A DNA stretch of 64,000 nt from Mucilaginibacter sp. KACC 22773 (GTDB lineage: Bacteria > Bacteroidota > Bacteroidia > Sphingobacteriales > Sphingobacteriaceae). Below are positions 25,714 through 34,336 of this stretch, piece after piece. The notes below the pieces were generated by a model. That model saw nothing but the letters and a program-made list of their open reading frames with translations, searched no databases and was not told the origin of the DNA. The stretch spans positions 3,286,001-3,350,000 of the forward strand of contig NZ_CP117883.1 in the NCBI RefSeq assembly GCF_028736215.1. Direction: 5' to 3'. A program made the position numbers and the translations under genes. Each line of letters opens with the position of its first letter. The first letter of the stretch is position 1.

Positions 25714-28011
25714 TTAATTTTTAAACCAACCAGCCGGCACCTCCTGCGGTACCGAGCCATTAACACTATACTTTAGGCGCAGCTTAAAGCCGCCGCCACC
25801 CTCAATAAAATCAAGCTGAAAAGGGTGTGCCCCCATTTTTAAGACCACCTGCCCGCTGCGTTCCTGGGCCGAATGGTTGCCATCGTTGTCTACAACCGTG
25901 TTGGGGCCTATTTTTAAAACTCCGCCATCGTCGCAGGTAAGGTAAAAGCTGTAAATACCATCAGCGGGTACATCAATATAGCCTTTATAAGTAATACCAA
26001 ATGATGGCGCTTTTACAGTTGCCGGTACTTCAATTTTATCTGTGGTAAATGTACTATCAACTTTAGCATCCTTCATAAAAGTTGTTGCTTTAAAGTAAGC
26101 TTTGTAATAAGTACAGGCCAGGCCGGGTTTCGGCGGCGCTATTTTAACCGGGCCAAGCATTTGTTGTTGGGTATAATTCAGGTTGTAAACATCACCGCGG
26201 GTGCCATTTTGGGTAAAAGCTGCTACCCTTATCAACTCTGATTTTTTGATAACCAATGGTGTGGGCAATATCGGGGAGTTTACGCCTGGCAGGGTTCCAT
26301 CGGTAGTATAACGGATGGTTAAAGTTGGCAAAGGCGATGCAATGCTTAATTTGCCCTCATTGGTAAATACATATTCGTTTAACAGGCCCGGCAAATCCGG
26401 CAGGCGATAATTTATCCCTAAGGCATCCATCCTGCTATACTGGCGTACCAGGCGTTGCAGGTATGAATTATATTTATCGGGCTGATTTGTCCAAAGCATT
26501 TCGGCAAGGGCGGTCATCCGGGGCATGGCCATATAATCGGCACGTCGCTCGGATGGGATCCGTTCCGACCAGATGTTAGCCTGGGCGCCGATGATCGATT
26601 TAGCTTCCTGTTTATTTAGTACTTTAGGGATTGGGTTAAAATGATACACCCGGTCAACCGAATATTGATCGGGCTGGTTATCAAAATATAAAGGCTCGCC
26701 GGGCGTCATGATCACTGTATTACCGTTTTTTACCGCTTCAACAGGCGCATTAGGTACCCATCCGCGCCAGTACATTACAATAGCGGTAGGGCTGATGCCA
26801 CCTTCAATAATCTCATCCCAACCTATTAATTTACGGCCTTTGGAGTTAAAAAACTTTTCCATCCGGTTAATAAAATAGCTTTGCAAAGCTGCCAGGTCTT
26901 TTATCCCTTCCTTTTCCATCAAAGCCTTGCAGGCATCTGATTTACCCCAATCGGTACGGTCAACTTCATCGCCTCCAATGTGGATATATTGGGATGGGAA
27001 GATGTCCATAATTTCGGTAAATACGTTTTGGGCAAACTCAAAGGTTGTTTCGTTACAAGGGCAAATGGGTTTGGTGAACAGCGTTCCCCATTTATTCTCG
27101 CCATTACAGGTTAAAAACGGGTACGAATTGATGGCCGCCATCATGTGACCCGGCATATCTATCTCGGGAATAATATCAATGTGCTTTGCCGCGGCATAGG
27201 CTACCACACCCTTCATTTCCTGCTGGGTGTAAAATCCGCCGTAAAGTGTTTTACCACCGCGCTGAATGATATGCTCCTTATCGATCACAAAATCGGGGTT
27301 ATCTTTTGAAAGTTTCATGCACAACGAATCCTGGTCGTTGAATGTACGCCATGCACCCTCTTCGGTTAGTTTGGGATATTTTTTTATTTCGATGCGCCAG
27401 CCCTGGTCGTCGGTCAGGTGCAGGTGCAGCTTGTTCATTTTGTAAAGCGCCATCCTGTCGATAAACTTTTTAAGATAGCTGATAGAAAAAAAGTGCCGCG
27501 AAACATCCAGGTGCATACCGCGCCACCCATAAGCGGGCTCGTCCTGAATAGTCAATACGGGCAAAACTAACTTTTTGCTTGTTGTGCCTTTTTCTATGGA
27601 AACAGGTAACAATTGCCTGATGGTTTCGATAGCATGAAAAACGCCGGCCCCGGAGTTAGCTAAAATTTCGACATGCTTTGGTGTGATGGTAAGCCGGTAG
27701 CCTTCTGATACTGTTATATCGGCACTTTTAATGATGCTTATTGCTGATGCCGATTGATTTTTAGTTAGGATTAGCTTTTGTCCAAGTCCTTTTTCTAACA
27801 GTGCGGCAAGTTCTTTGGCCTCGCTCTTAAACGCCGATCCGCTCACAGTGGTTCGCGGTGTTATGACAAATATTCCTTTACCCGGTATTAATTTTGTGGG
27901 ATAAGGTATCAGCGGAAATTTAGCTGTGCCTTGTGCATTTGCACTAAACCATACAAACAAGAGTGGGGTTACCAGCCTGATGCCAGCATTTTTGCGTAAA
28001 AAAGCTATCAT
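25714..28011 (-). CDS. Beta-N-acetylhexosaminidase, GH20, with a C-terminal PA14 domain
   Basis: 765 residues with a signal peptide (cut near SANAQG). Residues about 30-150 form the GH20b lead domain, then the TIM barrel with WRGMHLDVSRHFF, LHLHLTDDQGWRIEIKKYP and HIGGDEVDRTDWG; Asp348-Glu349 form the substrate-assisted catalytic pair. A chitobiase-C-like segment (IRYTTDGTLPGVNSPI) and a PA14 carbohydrate-binding domain (GYIDVPADGIYSFYLTCDDG) follow. It removes terminal beta-GlcNAc or GalNAc. It is the first gene of the operon with GH29 and GH92; together these strip mannose, fucose and N-acetylglucosamine from glycoprotein glycans. Confidence 0.93.
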   Translation of the reverse strand: MIAFLRKNAGIRLVTPLLFVWFSANAQGTAKFPLIPYPTKLIPGKGIFVITPRTTVSGSAFKSEAKELAALLEKGLGQKLILTKNQSASAISIIKSADITVSEGYRLTITPKHVEILANSGAGVFHAIETIRQLLPVSIEKGTTSKKLVLPVLTIQDEPAYGWRGMHLDVSRHFFSISYLKKFIDRMALYKMNKLHLHLTDDQGWRIEIKKYPKLTEEGAWRTFNDQDSLCMKLSKDNPDFVIDKEHIIQRGGKTLYGGFYTQQEMKGVVAYAAAKHIDIIPEIDMPGHMMAAINSYPFLTCNGENKWGTLFTKPICPCNETTFEFAQNVFTEIMDIFPSQYIHIGGDEVDRTDWGKSDACKALMEKEGIKDLAALQSYFINRMEKFFNSKGRKLIGWDEIIEGGISPTAIVMYWRGWVPNAPVEAVKNGNTVIMTPGEPLYFDNQPDQYSVDRVYHFNPIPKVLNKQEAKSIIGAQANIWSERIPSERRADYMAMPRMTALAEMLWTNQPDKYNSYLQRLVRQYSRMDALGINYRLPDLPGLLNEYVFTNEGKLSIASPLPTLTIRYTTDGTLPGVNSPILPTPLVIKKSELIRVAAFTQNGTRGDVYNLNYTQQQMLGPVKIAPPKPGLACTYYKAYFKATTFMKDAKVDSTFTTDKIEVPATVKAPSFGITYKGYIDVPADGIYSFYLTCDDGGVLKIGPNTVVDNDGNHSAQERSGQVVLKMGAHPFQLDFIEGGGGFKLRLKYSVNGSVPQEVPAGWFKN

Positions 28012-28077
28012 TGATAGTTTGTGTTTTGAGTAATATTTTCCTGAAATTATCTAACGCCAATTATCCCGCTCGCCTAA

Positions 28078-28085
28078 CAAAGTTA
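28078..28085 (-). promoter_or_regulatory. Putative -7 box TAACTTTG for the GH20-GH29-GH92 operon
   Basis: Minus-strand TAACTTTG fits TAnnTTTG, 67 bp before the GH20 start. A correctly spaced -33 TTTG is missing. Confidence 0.35.
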
Positions 28086-28164
28086 TGATAAACCTTGCTT
28101 TTTATGTGTCACAATAGCTAATCCCAATAATTTTATAAACATATTAAAACTTTTTAATTTTCTT

Positions 28165-28350
28165 AAAGAAGATTAACACGAATTGCACGAATTGAAGCAA
28201 ATTAGCGCAAACAAGGGGTTCAAAGTTGGTTTACTAATTGCAACTAATACTGAGCTTAAAATTTGGCGAACTATGCAAATTCGTGAAATTCGCCTCAATT
28301 CGTACAATTCGTGTTAGTCAATTCGTGAAATTCGATTTAATCTGCTCAAT
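28165..28350. repeat. Degenerate AATTCGTG word array
   Basis: Repeated copies of AATTCGTG, ACGAATTG and AATTCGTGAAATTCG occur with irregular spacing. The 17-mer AATTCGTGAAATTCGAT at 28320-28336 recurs exactly at 55603-55619. Confidence 0.7.
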
Positions 28351-28394
28351 TCGTGTGTACTCAAACATTTATCCAACCGGCTTGTTTCTAACTT

Positions 28395-28718
28395 ATGATA
28401 ACCAGCGGCGTAACATTCGGTATTAATAAAGAAGACGGAACCCATATTATTATTGCCGTTGATCCGGCAGATACTAATAAGATTGACGAAAACAACAATG
28501 GGACCTACAAGTTATACAGGGATATAGACAGCCCAAAAACCTTTGATAAAGGATATCTGGGTGCTATTTTTTTGGATGATACGGAGCCTGGGTATCATTA
28601 TTCCGGTGGCACCGAACTTACCGATTTTGAATTAAAACAATTGGCCAAGCTGATAAGGGATTATCATGCCACCGGTAAAGAGTTTGACGATCATAAACGC
28701 GATATTACCACAAAATGA
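28395..28718 (+). CDS. Small uncharacterised protein
   Basis: 107 residues, soluble and acidic, with no signal peptide. It opens with SGVTFGINKEDGTHIIIAVD and includes YKLYRDIDSPKTFDKGYLGA and LTDFELKQLAKLIRDYHATG. No known motif is recognised. Codon use looks like that of its neighbours and the frame fills the gap to the convergent SMUG2 gene, leaving only 20 bp between the two stop codons. That makes a real gene likely; the function is unknown. Confidence 0.55.
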   Translation: MITSGVTFGINKEDGTHIIIAVDPADTNKIDENNNGTYKLYRDIDSPKTFDKGYLGAIFLDDTEPGYHYSGGTELTDFELKQLAKLIRDYHATGKEFDDHKRDITTK

Positions 28719-28738
28719 GAGTCAAGAATTAAGACAGC

Positions 28739-29485
28739 TTAAGGTCTGGTTTCTGACCTCAGGTTTTCCCTTGATCCTATTTTTTTTGGGATAATTACTG
28801 AATTAAAGGCCTTTAAGTATTTGGCTATATAATCCTGTTTAGTTTTTGATTTGTATTGCATAATAAACCGTGGGTGTTCCAGGGCTACTATTTGCTTAAA
28901 AAACTTTTTTTCATCGTTTAGCTTACGCAAAAAGGCTTCGTTTTTGCCTGTGCCAAAGCAAAAGCAAACATCTGTTTCAAAACCCAGGCTGATCTGTTTT
29001 TGAATATTTTCTGTGATAAAAGGATATACCGCTTTGGTTAATTCCGGGGTATCATAATAGTTGTAATTTACCTCCGTACCCTTTGGGCCGGTTATGGTAA
29101 AGCCGAGCGGGCAAACCGAATGGATGTAAAACTGCTCATAAAACGCGGTTATACCGCCAAAGGCATCAATCATATCATACACATATTCTGACGAGGGCTC
29201 ATGTGTAATTGGCCCGGTATAGGGTATCTGGCATTTGCTGATCATCCGTTTGGGATCGGTAAATGACACTCCTGTCATGCCCGAGCCAAACCGGCCCGGG
29301 TTAATACCCAATATCAAATGGCGGGGATGGTTATCGCTATAATATTTGCCGTAAAACCGCGTGGATACATCCAGCGCAAAATCATTATCCCTGAACGGGT
29401 TCATGATGCTTATGCCTGTTGGCAGCGTTCCTGTATATTCCAGTTGTTGGTTAAAGGCTATTATTCTATCGGCAAAGGTGTTCAT
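28739..29485 (-). CDS. SMUG2-type uracil-DNA glycosylase family protein
   Basis: 248 residues, cytoplasmic. LILGINPGRFGSGMTGVSFTDP matches the first catalytic loop of SMUG-family glycosylases (G-x-N-P-G), and VALEHPRFIMQY holds the His-Pro intercalation motif near the C-terminus. The family removes uracil and related damaged bases in base-excision repair. Length matches Bacteroidota SMUG2 members. It stands alone, with a small inverted-repeat element just upstream. Confidence 0.78.
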   Translation of the reverse strand: MNTFADRIIAFNQQLEYTGTLPTGISIMNPFRDNDFALDVSTRFYGKYYSDNHPRHLILGINPGRFGSGMTGVSFTDPKRMISKCQIPYTGPITHEPSSEYVYDMIDAFGGITAFYEQFYIHSVCPLGFTITGPKGTEVNYNYYDTPELTKAVYPFITENIQKQISLGFETDVCFCFGTGKNEAFLRKLNDEKKFFKQIVALEHPRFIMQYKSKTKQDYIAKYLKAFNSVIIPKKIGSRENLRSETRP

Positions 29486-29547
29486 ACCGGGTAAAATTAG
29501 TAAAAAGCAAAAAGCTTAACGCATAAAGTTATTTTGGTTCAGCAATT

Positions 29548-29722
29548 GCTTTTAAAAAAGGAGGCGCCTACGGAGCCCTGCTTTTGAGTTTTATTATGCT
29601 ATAAACACGCGACTCCTACGGAGTCAATGACACGCATTATTTCTAACTCCAGCGGAGTTACGTGTTTATAGCATGATAAATACCTATTGTTTGGCTCCGC
29701 AGGTGCCTCCTTTTTTAAAGCC
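29548..29722. mobile_element. Miniature inverted-repeat element (MITE-like)
   Basis: About 175 bp bounded by inverted ends: CTTTTAAAAAAGGAGGCGCC then TACGGAGCC on the left, and the complement of CTTTAAAAAAGGAGGCACCT then GCGGAGCC on the right (a few mismatches). Inside is a second pair, TTATGCTATAAACACG and CGTGTTTATAGCATGATAAA, and two palindromic CTCCNNCGGAG cores. It has no gene. It lies between the divergent SMUG2 and LysE genes. Confidence 0.75.
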
Positions 29723-29755
29723 TATATTTTGCTTAGATCTGTTTACTTTTATGTT

Positions 29756-30382
29756 ATGGGCATTGTCAACTTTACTACTTTTCTGGTCACATCTTTCCTT
29801 TTTATCATTTCACCGGGTATCGATACCATTTTCGTGCTTAACAAATCAATAGGCCAAGGCAAAAAAGCGGGAATTTACGCAACTTTGGGTATTGCTACAG
29901 GGGTGCTTGTACATACTACGCTGGCTGCTTTTGGTTTGTCGTTAATATTATCACAATCGGCAATGGCTTTCAGCTTTGTAAAATACGCCGGCGCTGCCTA
30001 CCTGGTGTATCTTGGCATCAGTAAGTTTCTTTCCAAAGAAGAAATTTTAAAACAGGATATGGCCATACTATCTGAGCCTGTGCGTAAAACTTATTTATCT
30101 GCGGTATTAACCAATACCCTTAACCCAAAAGTTGCCATATTTTTCCTTGCATTTTTCCCGCAATTCATCCATCCGGCACAAATTCACAATGCCCTACCCT
30201 TTGTTTTGCTTGGTATAACTTATGCTTTAATGAGTTTAGCCTGGTTTGCTGTGCTCACTTTTTTTGCCGGCTCATTATCCGGGCGACTAAAAAAGCAGCC
30301 CTTATTTAGTATTTGGCTTAATAAATTTTCGGCAGTTGTTTTTGTGCTGATGGGTATTAAAATAGCTTTCACCAAAAGGTAA
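29756..30382 (+). CDS. LysE/RhtB family amino-acid exporter
   Basis: 208 residues from the ATG at 29756. The longer frame upstream begins inside the inverted-repeat element and is not used, because the family starts GIVNFTTFLVTSFLFIISPG as seen here. SPGIDTIFVLNKSIGQGKKAG is the conserved N-terminal motif (PG-x-D), followed by five more membrane segments. The family exports amino acids such as homoserine, threonine or lysine across the inner membrane. The substrate cannot be assigned. It is monocistronic and converges on the esterase gene. Confidence 0.85.
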   Translation: MGIVNFTTFLVTSFLFIISPGIDTIFVLNKSIGQGKKAGIYATLGIATGVLVHTTLAAFGLSLILSQSAMAFSFVKYAGAAYLVYLGISKFLSKEEILKQDMAILSEPVRKTYLSAVLTNTLNPKVAIFFLAFFPQFIHPAQIHNALPFVLLGITYALMSLAWFAVLTFFAGSLSGRLKKQPLFSIWLNKFSAVVFVLMGIKIAFTKR

Positions 30383-30445
30383 AGCAAAAAAAATCCCGGT
30401 TACTTTACAGCAGCCAGGACAATTAAAACACCCCATAAAAAAATC

Positions 30446-32077
30446 TTACTTCATATATTCCTTGTCCAGGAACAAATACCTGTCCCGGTCGTTTTCTGTT
30501 TTTTGCCCGCTTTTTACGTCGATGTCCATAAACTTAACCGGGCTTTTACCTGTTGTGTTGGCGTCCCACTTTGGTAAACCTGCACCGTTTGGATTATAAT
30601 TTTTAATAAAATTGGCAAAATAACTCTCCATGGTTTCTGATACTTTATAGTCGTCAGGTGTCCAGGCGTACACTTTATTGCCGCCAAGATTGCCCATGGC
30701 GTACTCAATTTCGGATGCGTGCGATGCGCCAACTGCCGCTGGCATTTTTGGCATAGCCATGCCTCCGTTATTTTTCACAACACCTCCTGCAAGCCCCGGG
30801 GCTGCGTTGCCCATTTGTGCCGTCATTGCCGGGCGGATGCGCGAAAAACAATAACGATACACAGGTTTGCCACCTGTTTTTATTTGCAAATCGGCCCATT
30901 TCCAGGTACTGTACACGATAAAACGATCGCTTGATAAGGCGGTTGCTGATTTAATAACTTCTTCGTCTGTCGAGGCAGGATAAAGTTTCATTACTTCGCC
31001 GGCTTTATCGCCATACAAAGTATTTAATGCTTTTTTGTAATTATCCAGCGTTGGTGCGTCGGCACGCATTACAAACTGGTAAGGCACCTCGGCCGAGTTC
31101 CATCCAACTAAAATCGGGATTTTTGCCTGTTCGCCTGCTTCAAAAATTTCGGGCAGCGATTTTGGCAACAAATATCCATCAATAGTTGGCGTATTGGGGG
31201 TTGCGTTTGCACTGTAAGCCGCGTTGAGTAAATCGGCAGCGGGTATAGCCCTTAAATCAGCTATAGATCCGGCTTTCATGTTGATCGCAAATTTCGCCCC
31301 GTTTTTTTCGGCATCAGCCAATGGGATAGAATTTAAAGTTGGTTTTATCCCGGCACCGCTCTCTCCTATCGCCGCGTTGATTAAGTTTTTTGATAACGGC
31401 GACGCCATTTGTATTGATACCGATATCGAACCTGCCGATTCGCCTGCGATGGTAACATGGTCAGGATCGCCGCCAAATTTGGCTATGTTCTTTTTCACCC
31501 AATCCAGCGCAGCATGCTGGTCGAGGTAACCATAATTACCAGACGAATGATTTGGCGATTCTGCAGTTAATTCCGGATGAGAAAAGAACCCGAATATGCC
31601 CAAACGGTAATTTACAGTTAATGCAACAATCCCACGTTTAGCCATGCTTTCGCCGTCATAGCGCGATTCGGACCCATCACCGGCAACTAAGCCGCCGCCA
31701 TAAAAATAAACCAGTACCGGTAGCTTTTCTTTCATGGTTTTAGCAGGTGTCCAAACGTTAAGATAAAGGCAATCCTCGCTCATCCCCGATGCCCTAAAAT
31801 TCATATCACCAAAAACTGGCCGCTGCATAGGGTTACTTCCAAAATGATCGGCTTTTAAAACGCCCGTCCAGTTTTTAGCGGGTTGCGGCTCTTTCCAGCG
31901 CAAATCGCCAACGGGCGGCTGCGCAAACGGGATACCTTTAAAAATAGTTACGGGCGAACCGGCCTCTTTTACACCCTCCAGCGTACCGTTCCCGATAGTT
32001 ACCTGGTTTGTTTGTGCAATTACCTTCACGGTAGTTAGCTGCACCAGCAGCAATACTGCTAAAAATGGTTTCCTCAT
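30446..32077 (-). CDS. Type-B carboxylesterase
   Basis: 543 residues with a signal peptide (cut near VIAQT), hence exported. LPVLVYFYGGGLVAGDGSES holds the oxyanion hole, TIAGESAGSISVSIQMASPL the nucleophilic Ser, and GASHASEIEYAMGN the catalytic His. The size and order match the carboxylesterase/lipase family PF00135. It hydrolyses carboxylic esters, possibly acetyl or feruloyl groups of plant polymers. It is divergent from a Nudix-like regulator with a palindrome (32125-32147) between the two, which suggests control by that regulator. Confidence 0.87.
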   Translation of the reverse strand: MRKPFLAVLLLVQLTTVKVIAQTNQVTIGNGTLEGVKEAGSPVTIFKGIPFAQPPVGDLRWKEPQPAKNWTGVLKADHFGSNPMQRPVFGDMNFRASGMSEDCLYLNVWTPAKTMKEKLPVLVYFYGGGLVAGDGSESRYDGESMAKRGIVALTVNYRLGIFGFFSHPELTAESPNHSSGNYGYLDQHAALDWVKKNIAKFGGDPDHVTIAGESAGSISVSIQMASPLSKNLINAAIGESGAGIKPTLNSIPLADAEKNGAKFAINMKAGSIADLRAIPAADLLNAAYSANATPNTPTIDGYLLPKSLPEIFEAGEQAKIPILVGWNSAEVPYQFVMRADAPTLDNYKKALNTLYGDKAGEVMKLYPASTDEEVIKSATALSSDRFIVYSTWKWADLQIKTGGKPVYRYCFSRIRPAMTAQMGNAAPGLAGGVVKNNGGMAMPKMPAAVGASHASEIEYAMGNLGGNKVYAWTPDDYKVSETMESYFANFIKNYNPNGAGLPKWDANTTGKSPVKFMDIDVKSGQKTENDRDRYLFLDKEYMK

Positions 32078-32124
32078 GTGGTTTATAATTGGTTATTGGA
32101 AATTAATACAAGCATCAGAATAAC

Positions 32125-32147
32125 TATTGTATCATTATGTTACAATA
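32125..32147. promoter_or_regulatory. Candidate operator TATTGTA-N9-TACAATA
   Basis: A perfect 7-bp inverted repeat around 9 bases lies in the 123-bp divergent gap between the esterase and the Nudix-like regulator. NrtR/AraR-type regulators bind palindromes of about this length next to their own genes. A TAAATTTA box follows on the plus strand. Confidence 0.5.
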
Positions 32148-32200
32148 ATAATTTAAATTTACGCCGCTAACAAATTTTTTTGTTAATTGCCACGATTTAT

Positions 32201-32941
32201 ATGTCCGAAGACAACAACGAGTTCAAAAAACAGGAAGCTGATGCAAAAGGTGAAGGCTATTTGCCCGGCCTGGCTATTGATGCGGTAATTTTTGGCTTTC
32301 ATGACAAACAACTTAAAGTTTTACTGCTTGCCTATAAAAACACCGGTTTGTATGCCTTGCCAGGCGGCTTTATTCATGATTACGAAGATGTTAATGAAGC
32401 TGCACGACGGGTGTTATTTGATCGCACGGGCCTAAAAAACATCTTCCTTGACCAGTTTTATGTTTTTGGCGACAGAAGCAGGCACGATCCGGAGCCCCTG
32501 AAAAAGATTATGTCTGTAAGTGGCAAGATCCCCCCGGCCGACCACTGGTTGCTGAAGCGTTTTGTATCTATAGGATATTATGCGCTGGTAGATTTTACAA
32601 AAGCCATCCCCACTCCCGATAGTATCTCGGATAGTTGCGATTGGTATGGCCTTGATGACTTACCTGTACTGATGCAGGATCACCAGTTGATCATTAAAAA
32701 AGCTTTGGAAACCCTGCGCGTAAACTTAGATCAGAAACTGATAGGCTTTAACCTGCTCACCGATGATTTTACCATGGGCGATTTACAAAGCCTGTATGAA
32801 ACTATCCTGAACAAAAAACTCATCAGGGCGGCCTTTCAGCGTAAGATGCTAAGCCTGGGCATATTGGAACGGATAGCAAAAAAATTTACCGGCGGCGCCC
32901 ATAAAGCGCCTTACCTGTACAGGTTTATTTCCGGAAGATAA
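32201..32941 (+). CDS. NrtR-like transcription regulator with degenerate Nudix domain
   Basis: 246 residues from ATG at 32201. Residues about 20-150 form a Nudix fold, but the box GFIHDYEDVNEAARRVLFDRTGL has Val, Asp and Arg where catalytic Nudix enzymes need Glu residues (REUXEE). The C-terminal part (LQSLYETILNKKLIRAAFQR, RKMLSLGILERI) is the winged helix of NrtR/AraR regulators. In Bacteroidota such proteins sense a sugar or nucleotide ligand with the dead Nudix domain and repress nearby genes. The divergent esterase gene and the palindrome between them are the likely target. The effector is unknown. Confidence 0.8.
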   Translation: MSEDNNEFKKQEADAKGEGYLPGLAIDAVIFGFHDKQLKVLLLAYKNTGLYALPGGFIHDYEDVNEAARRVLFDRTGLKNIFLDQFYVFGDRSRHDPEPLKKIMSVSGKIPPADHWLLKRFVSIGYYALVDFTKAIPTPDSISDSCDWYGLDDLPVLMQDHQLIIKKALETLRVNLDQKLIGFNLLTDDFTMGDLQSLYETILNKKLIRAAFQRKMLSLGILERIAKKFTGGAHKAPYLYRFISGR

Positions 32942-32984
32942 TTTAGTGTCTTAATTATACCCTTTAATTGTCGTATTACACCCT

Positions 32985-33014
32985 TTTGGTTTATATTTAA
33001 TGACTGTAGATTTA
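32985..33014 (+). promoter_or_regulatory. Putative promoter TTTG-N18-TAGATTTA
   Basis: TTTG at 32985-32988 and TAGATTTA at 33007-33014 are 18 bp apart, 46 bp upstream of the VOC gene at 33060. This fits the Bacteroidota consensus. Confidence 0.4.
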
Positions 33015-33059
33015 CATTATCAATCAACAGAAATTTAACTACTTAAAACCTCAACTGCC

Positions 33060-33491
33060 ATGGCAACAATTAATCCTTATTTGAATCTCCCCGGTACAAC
33101 CGAAGAAGCTTTTAACTTTTACAAATCAGTATTTGGCGGTGAATTTTTAGCCGTGATACGTTTTAAAGATTCGCCGGGAGGGTCTGAGAATGTAGCCGAA
33201 GCAGACAAAGACAAACTGATGCACATTGCCTTGCCCATAGGCAAAAACATCCTGATGGCTACCGACAGCATTGGCGAAATGGGCATGGGTTACAAACAGG
33301 GTAATAACTATCATGTCTCTATCAATGCTGACAGCAAGGAAGAAGCAGAAACCATATTTGCGGCGCTATCTGCAGGCGGCCAGGTTATGGTGCCGCTTGC
33401 CATGGCCGAGTGGGGCGACCTGTTTGGATGGTTTACCGATAAATTTGGCATATCATGGATGGTAAGTTATTCACCCAACCGCCCACAATAA
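33060..33491 (+). CDS. VOC family protein, PhnB/YjdN-like
   Basis: 143 residues. TINPYLNLPGTTEEAFNFYK and FGGEFLAVIRFKD are typical of PhnB-like vicinal oxygen chelate proteins; VMVPLAMAEWGDLFGWFTDKFGISWMV closes the domain. Metal and substrate are unknown for this group, despite the name borrowed from demethylmenaquinone methyltransferase. It heads a run of five small plus-strand genes (VOC, DoxX, DoxX, small protein, VOC), with gaps of 11-57 bp, likely one operon. Confidence 0.85.
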   Translation: MATINPYLNLPGTTEEAFNFYKSVFGGEFLAVIRFKDSPGGSENVAEADKDKLMHIALPIGKNILMATDSIGEMGMGYKQGNNYHVSINADSKEEAETIFAALSAGGQVMVPLAMAEWGDLFGWFTDKFGISWMVSYSPNRPQ

Positions 33492-33502
33492 CGTTGACGG
33501 TT

Positions 33503-33889
33503 ATGAGCGCGAAAACAATTAACATCACCTACCGGGTGTTAACAGTTTTGCTGGCCTTAGCTATGGCCGGCGATGGCCTTGGCGGAGTTACAAGGCAACA
33601 AGCAGGTATTGATGTGCTGCACCACCTGGGTTATCCTATTTATTTTATGGTGATAGTGGGCACTGCCAAACTGCTTGGGGTAATAGCCATACTGCAAAAC
33701 AAATACAAGACAGTTAAAGAATGGGCTTACGCCGGCTTTTCATTCACTCTTTTTGGTGCCATTGCGTCAAGGGCTTTTGCGGGCGATGCCATTAGTGAGT
33801 TCATTCCGCCAATAATCATGCTTGTATTTTTGTTTGCGGTCTACTATTTCTGGAAAAAGTTTAATCAATTAAAATCAACTGAATTATAA
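33503..33889 (+). CDS. DoxX family membrane protein
   Basis: 128 residues from ATG at 33503, 11 bp after the VOC stop; the longer in-frame start would overlap the VOC gene. Four hydrophobic segments are visible, with YRVLTVLLALAMAGDGLGGV and HLGYPIYFMVIVGTAKLLGV matching DoxX-like proteins. The function of these small proteins is not known; some partner with oxidoreductases in the membrane. Confidence 0.75.
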   Translation: MSAKTINITYRVLTVLLALAMAGDGLGGVTRQQAGIDVLHHLGYPIYFMVIVGTAKLLGVIAILQNKYKTVKEWAYAGFSFTLFGAIASRAFAGDAISEFIPPIIMLVFLFAVYYFWKKFNQLKSTEL

Positions 33890-33914
33890 CCAATCACACT
33901 AAAAACAAAATTTT

Positions 33915-34304
33915 ATGAAAATCGCTGTAATTATTGTACGCACACTGGTAGCACTAATGTTTTTGTTTGCGTCGGTAACCTATTTTGCCATGGTTTACTT
34001 CCATGCATTTACCATGCCTCCTGTAACAGGCAATATGAAAGTTTTTAACGATGGATTGGAAGCCTCGGGTTATTTAATGCTGCTTATAAAGATAACCGAG
34101 CTGGTTTGCGCGCTGCTGTTATTATTCGGCAGGTACGTGGCGTTGGCTTTGGTAGTTTTATTCCCGGTAATGGTAAACATTGTTTTAGTGAATGCGTTTT
34201 TGTCGCCATCGGGCCTTACTATGGTTATACCATTGCTGGCTGGTGTATTATTCCTGGCTTATACCCAACGCGATAAATATGCGCCTTTGTTTACAGCAAA
34301 ATAA
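33915..34304 (+). CDS. DoxX-like membrane protein
   Basis: 129 residues with four membrane segments (VRTLVALMFLFASVTYF, LMLLIKITELVCALLLLFG, YVALALVVLFPVMVNIVLVN, MVIPLLAGVLFLAYT). The pattern of a Leu/Glu-containing second helix after a short loop is that of DoxX relatives. It lies 25 bp after the previous DoxX gene. The two neighbours are too divergent to call a recent duplication. Confidence 0.7.
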   Translation: MKIAVIIVRTLVALMFLFASVTYFAMVYFHAFTMPPVTGNMKVFNDGLEASGYLMLLIKITELVCALLLLFGRYVALALVVLFPVMVNIVLVNAFLSPSGLTMVIPLLAGVLFLAYTQRDKYAPLFTAK

Positions 34305-34336
34305 ACAATACGAGCGGATTAAAAAATCAAGCTGTT

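Larger units (their letters stand above)
28012..28394. other. Divergent intergenic region with AATTCGTG words
   Basis: 383 bp between the GH20 gene and a small plus-strand gene. A TAACTTTG box on the minus strand at 28085-28078 may be the -7 element of the glycosidase operon. From 28165 to 28350 the sequence is a degenerate array built on AATTCGTG / AATTGCACG. No gene was seen. Confidence 0.6.

Noticed and set aside
21242..28011. Classical Sus-type polysaccharide utilisation locus
   Set aside because: No SusC or SusD homologue and no dedicated sensor is in or next to the operon.
29687..29755. N-terminal extension of the LysE gene
   Set aside because: It is coded by the inverted-repeat element; the family N-terminus matches the ATG at 29756.
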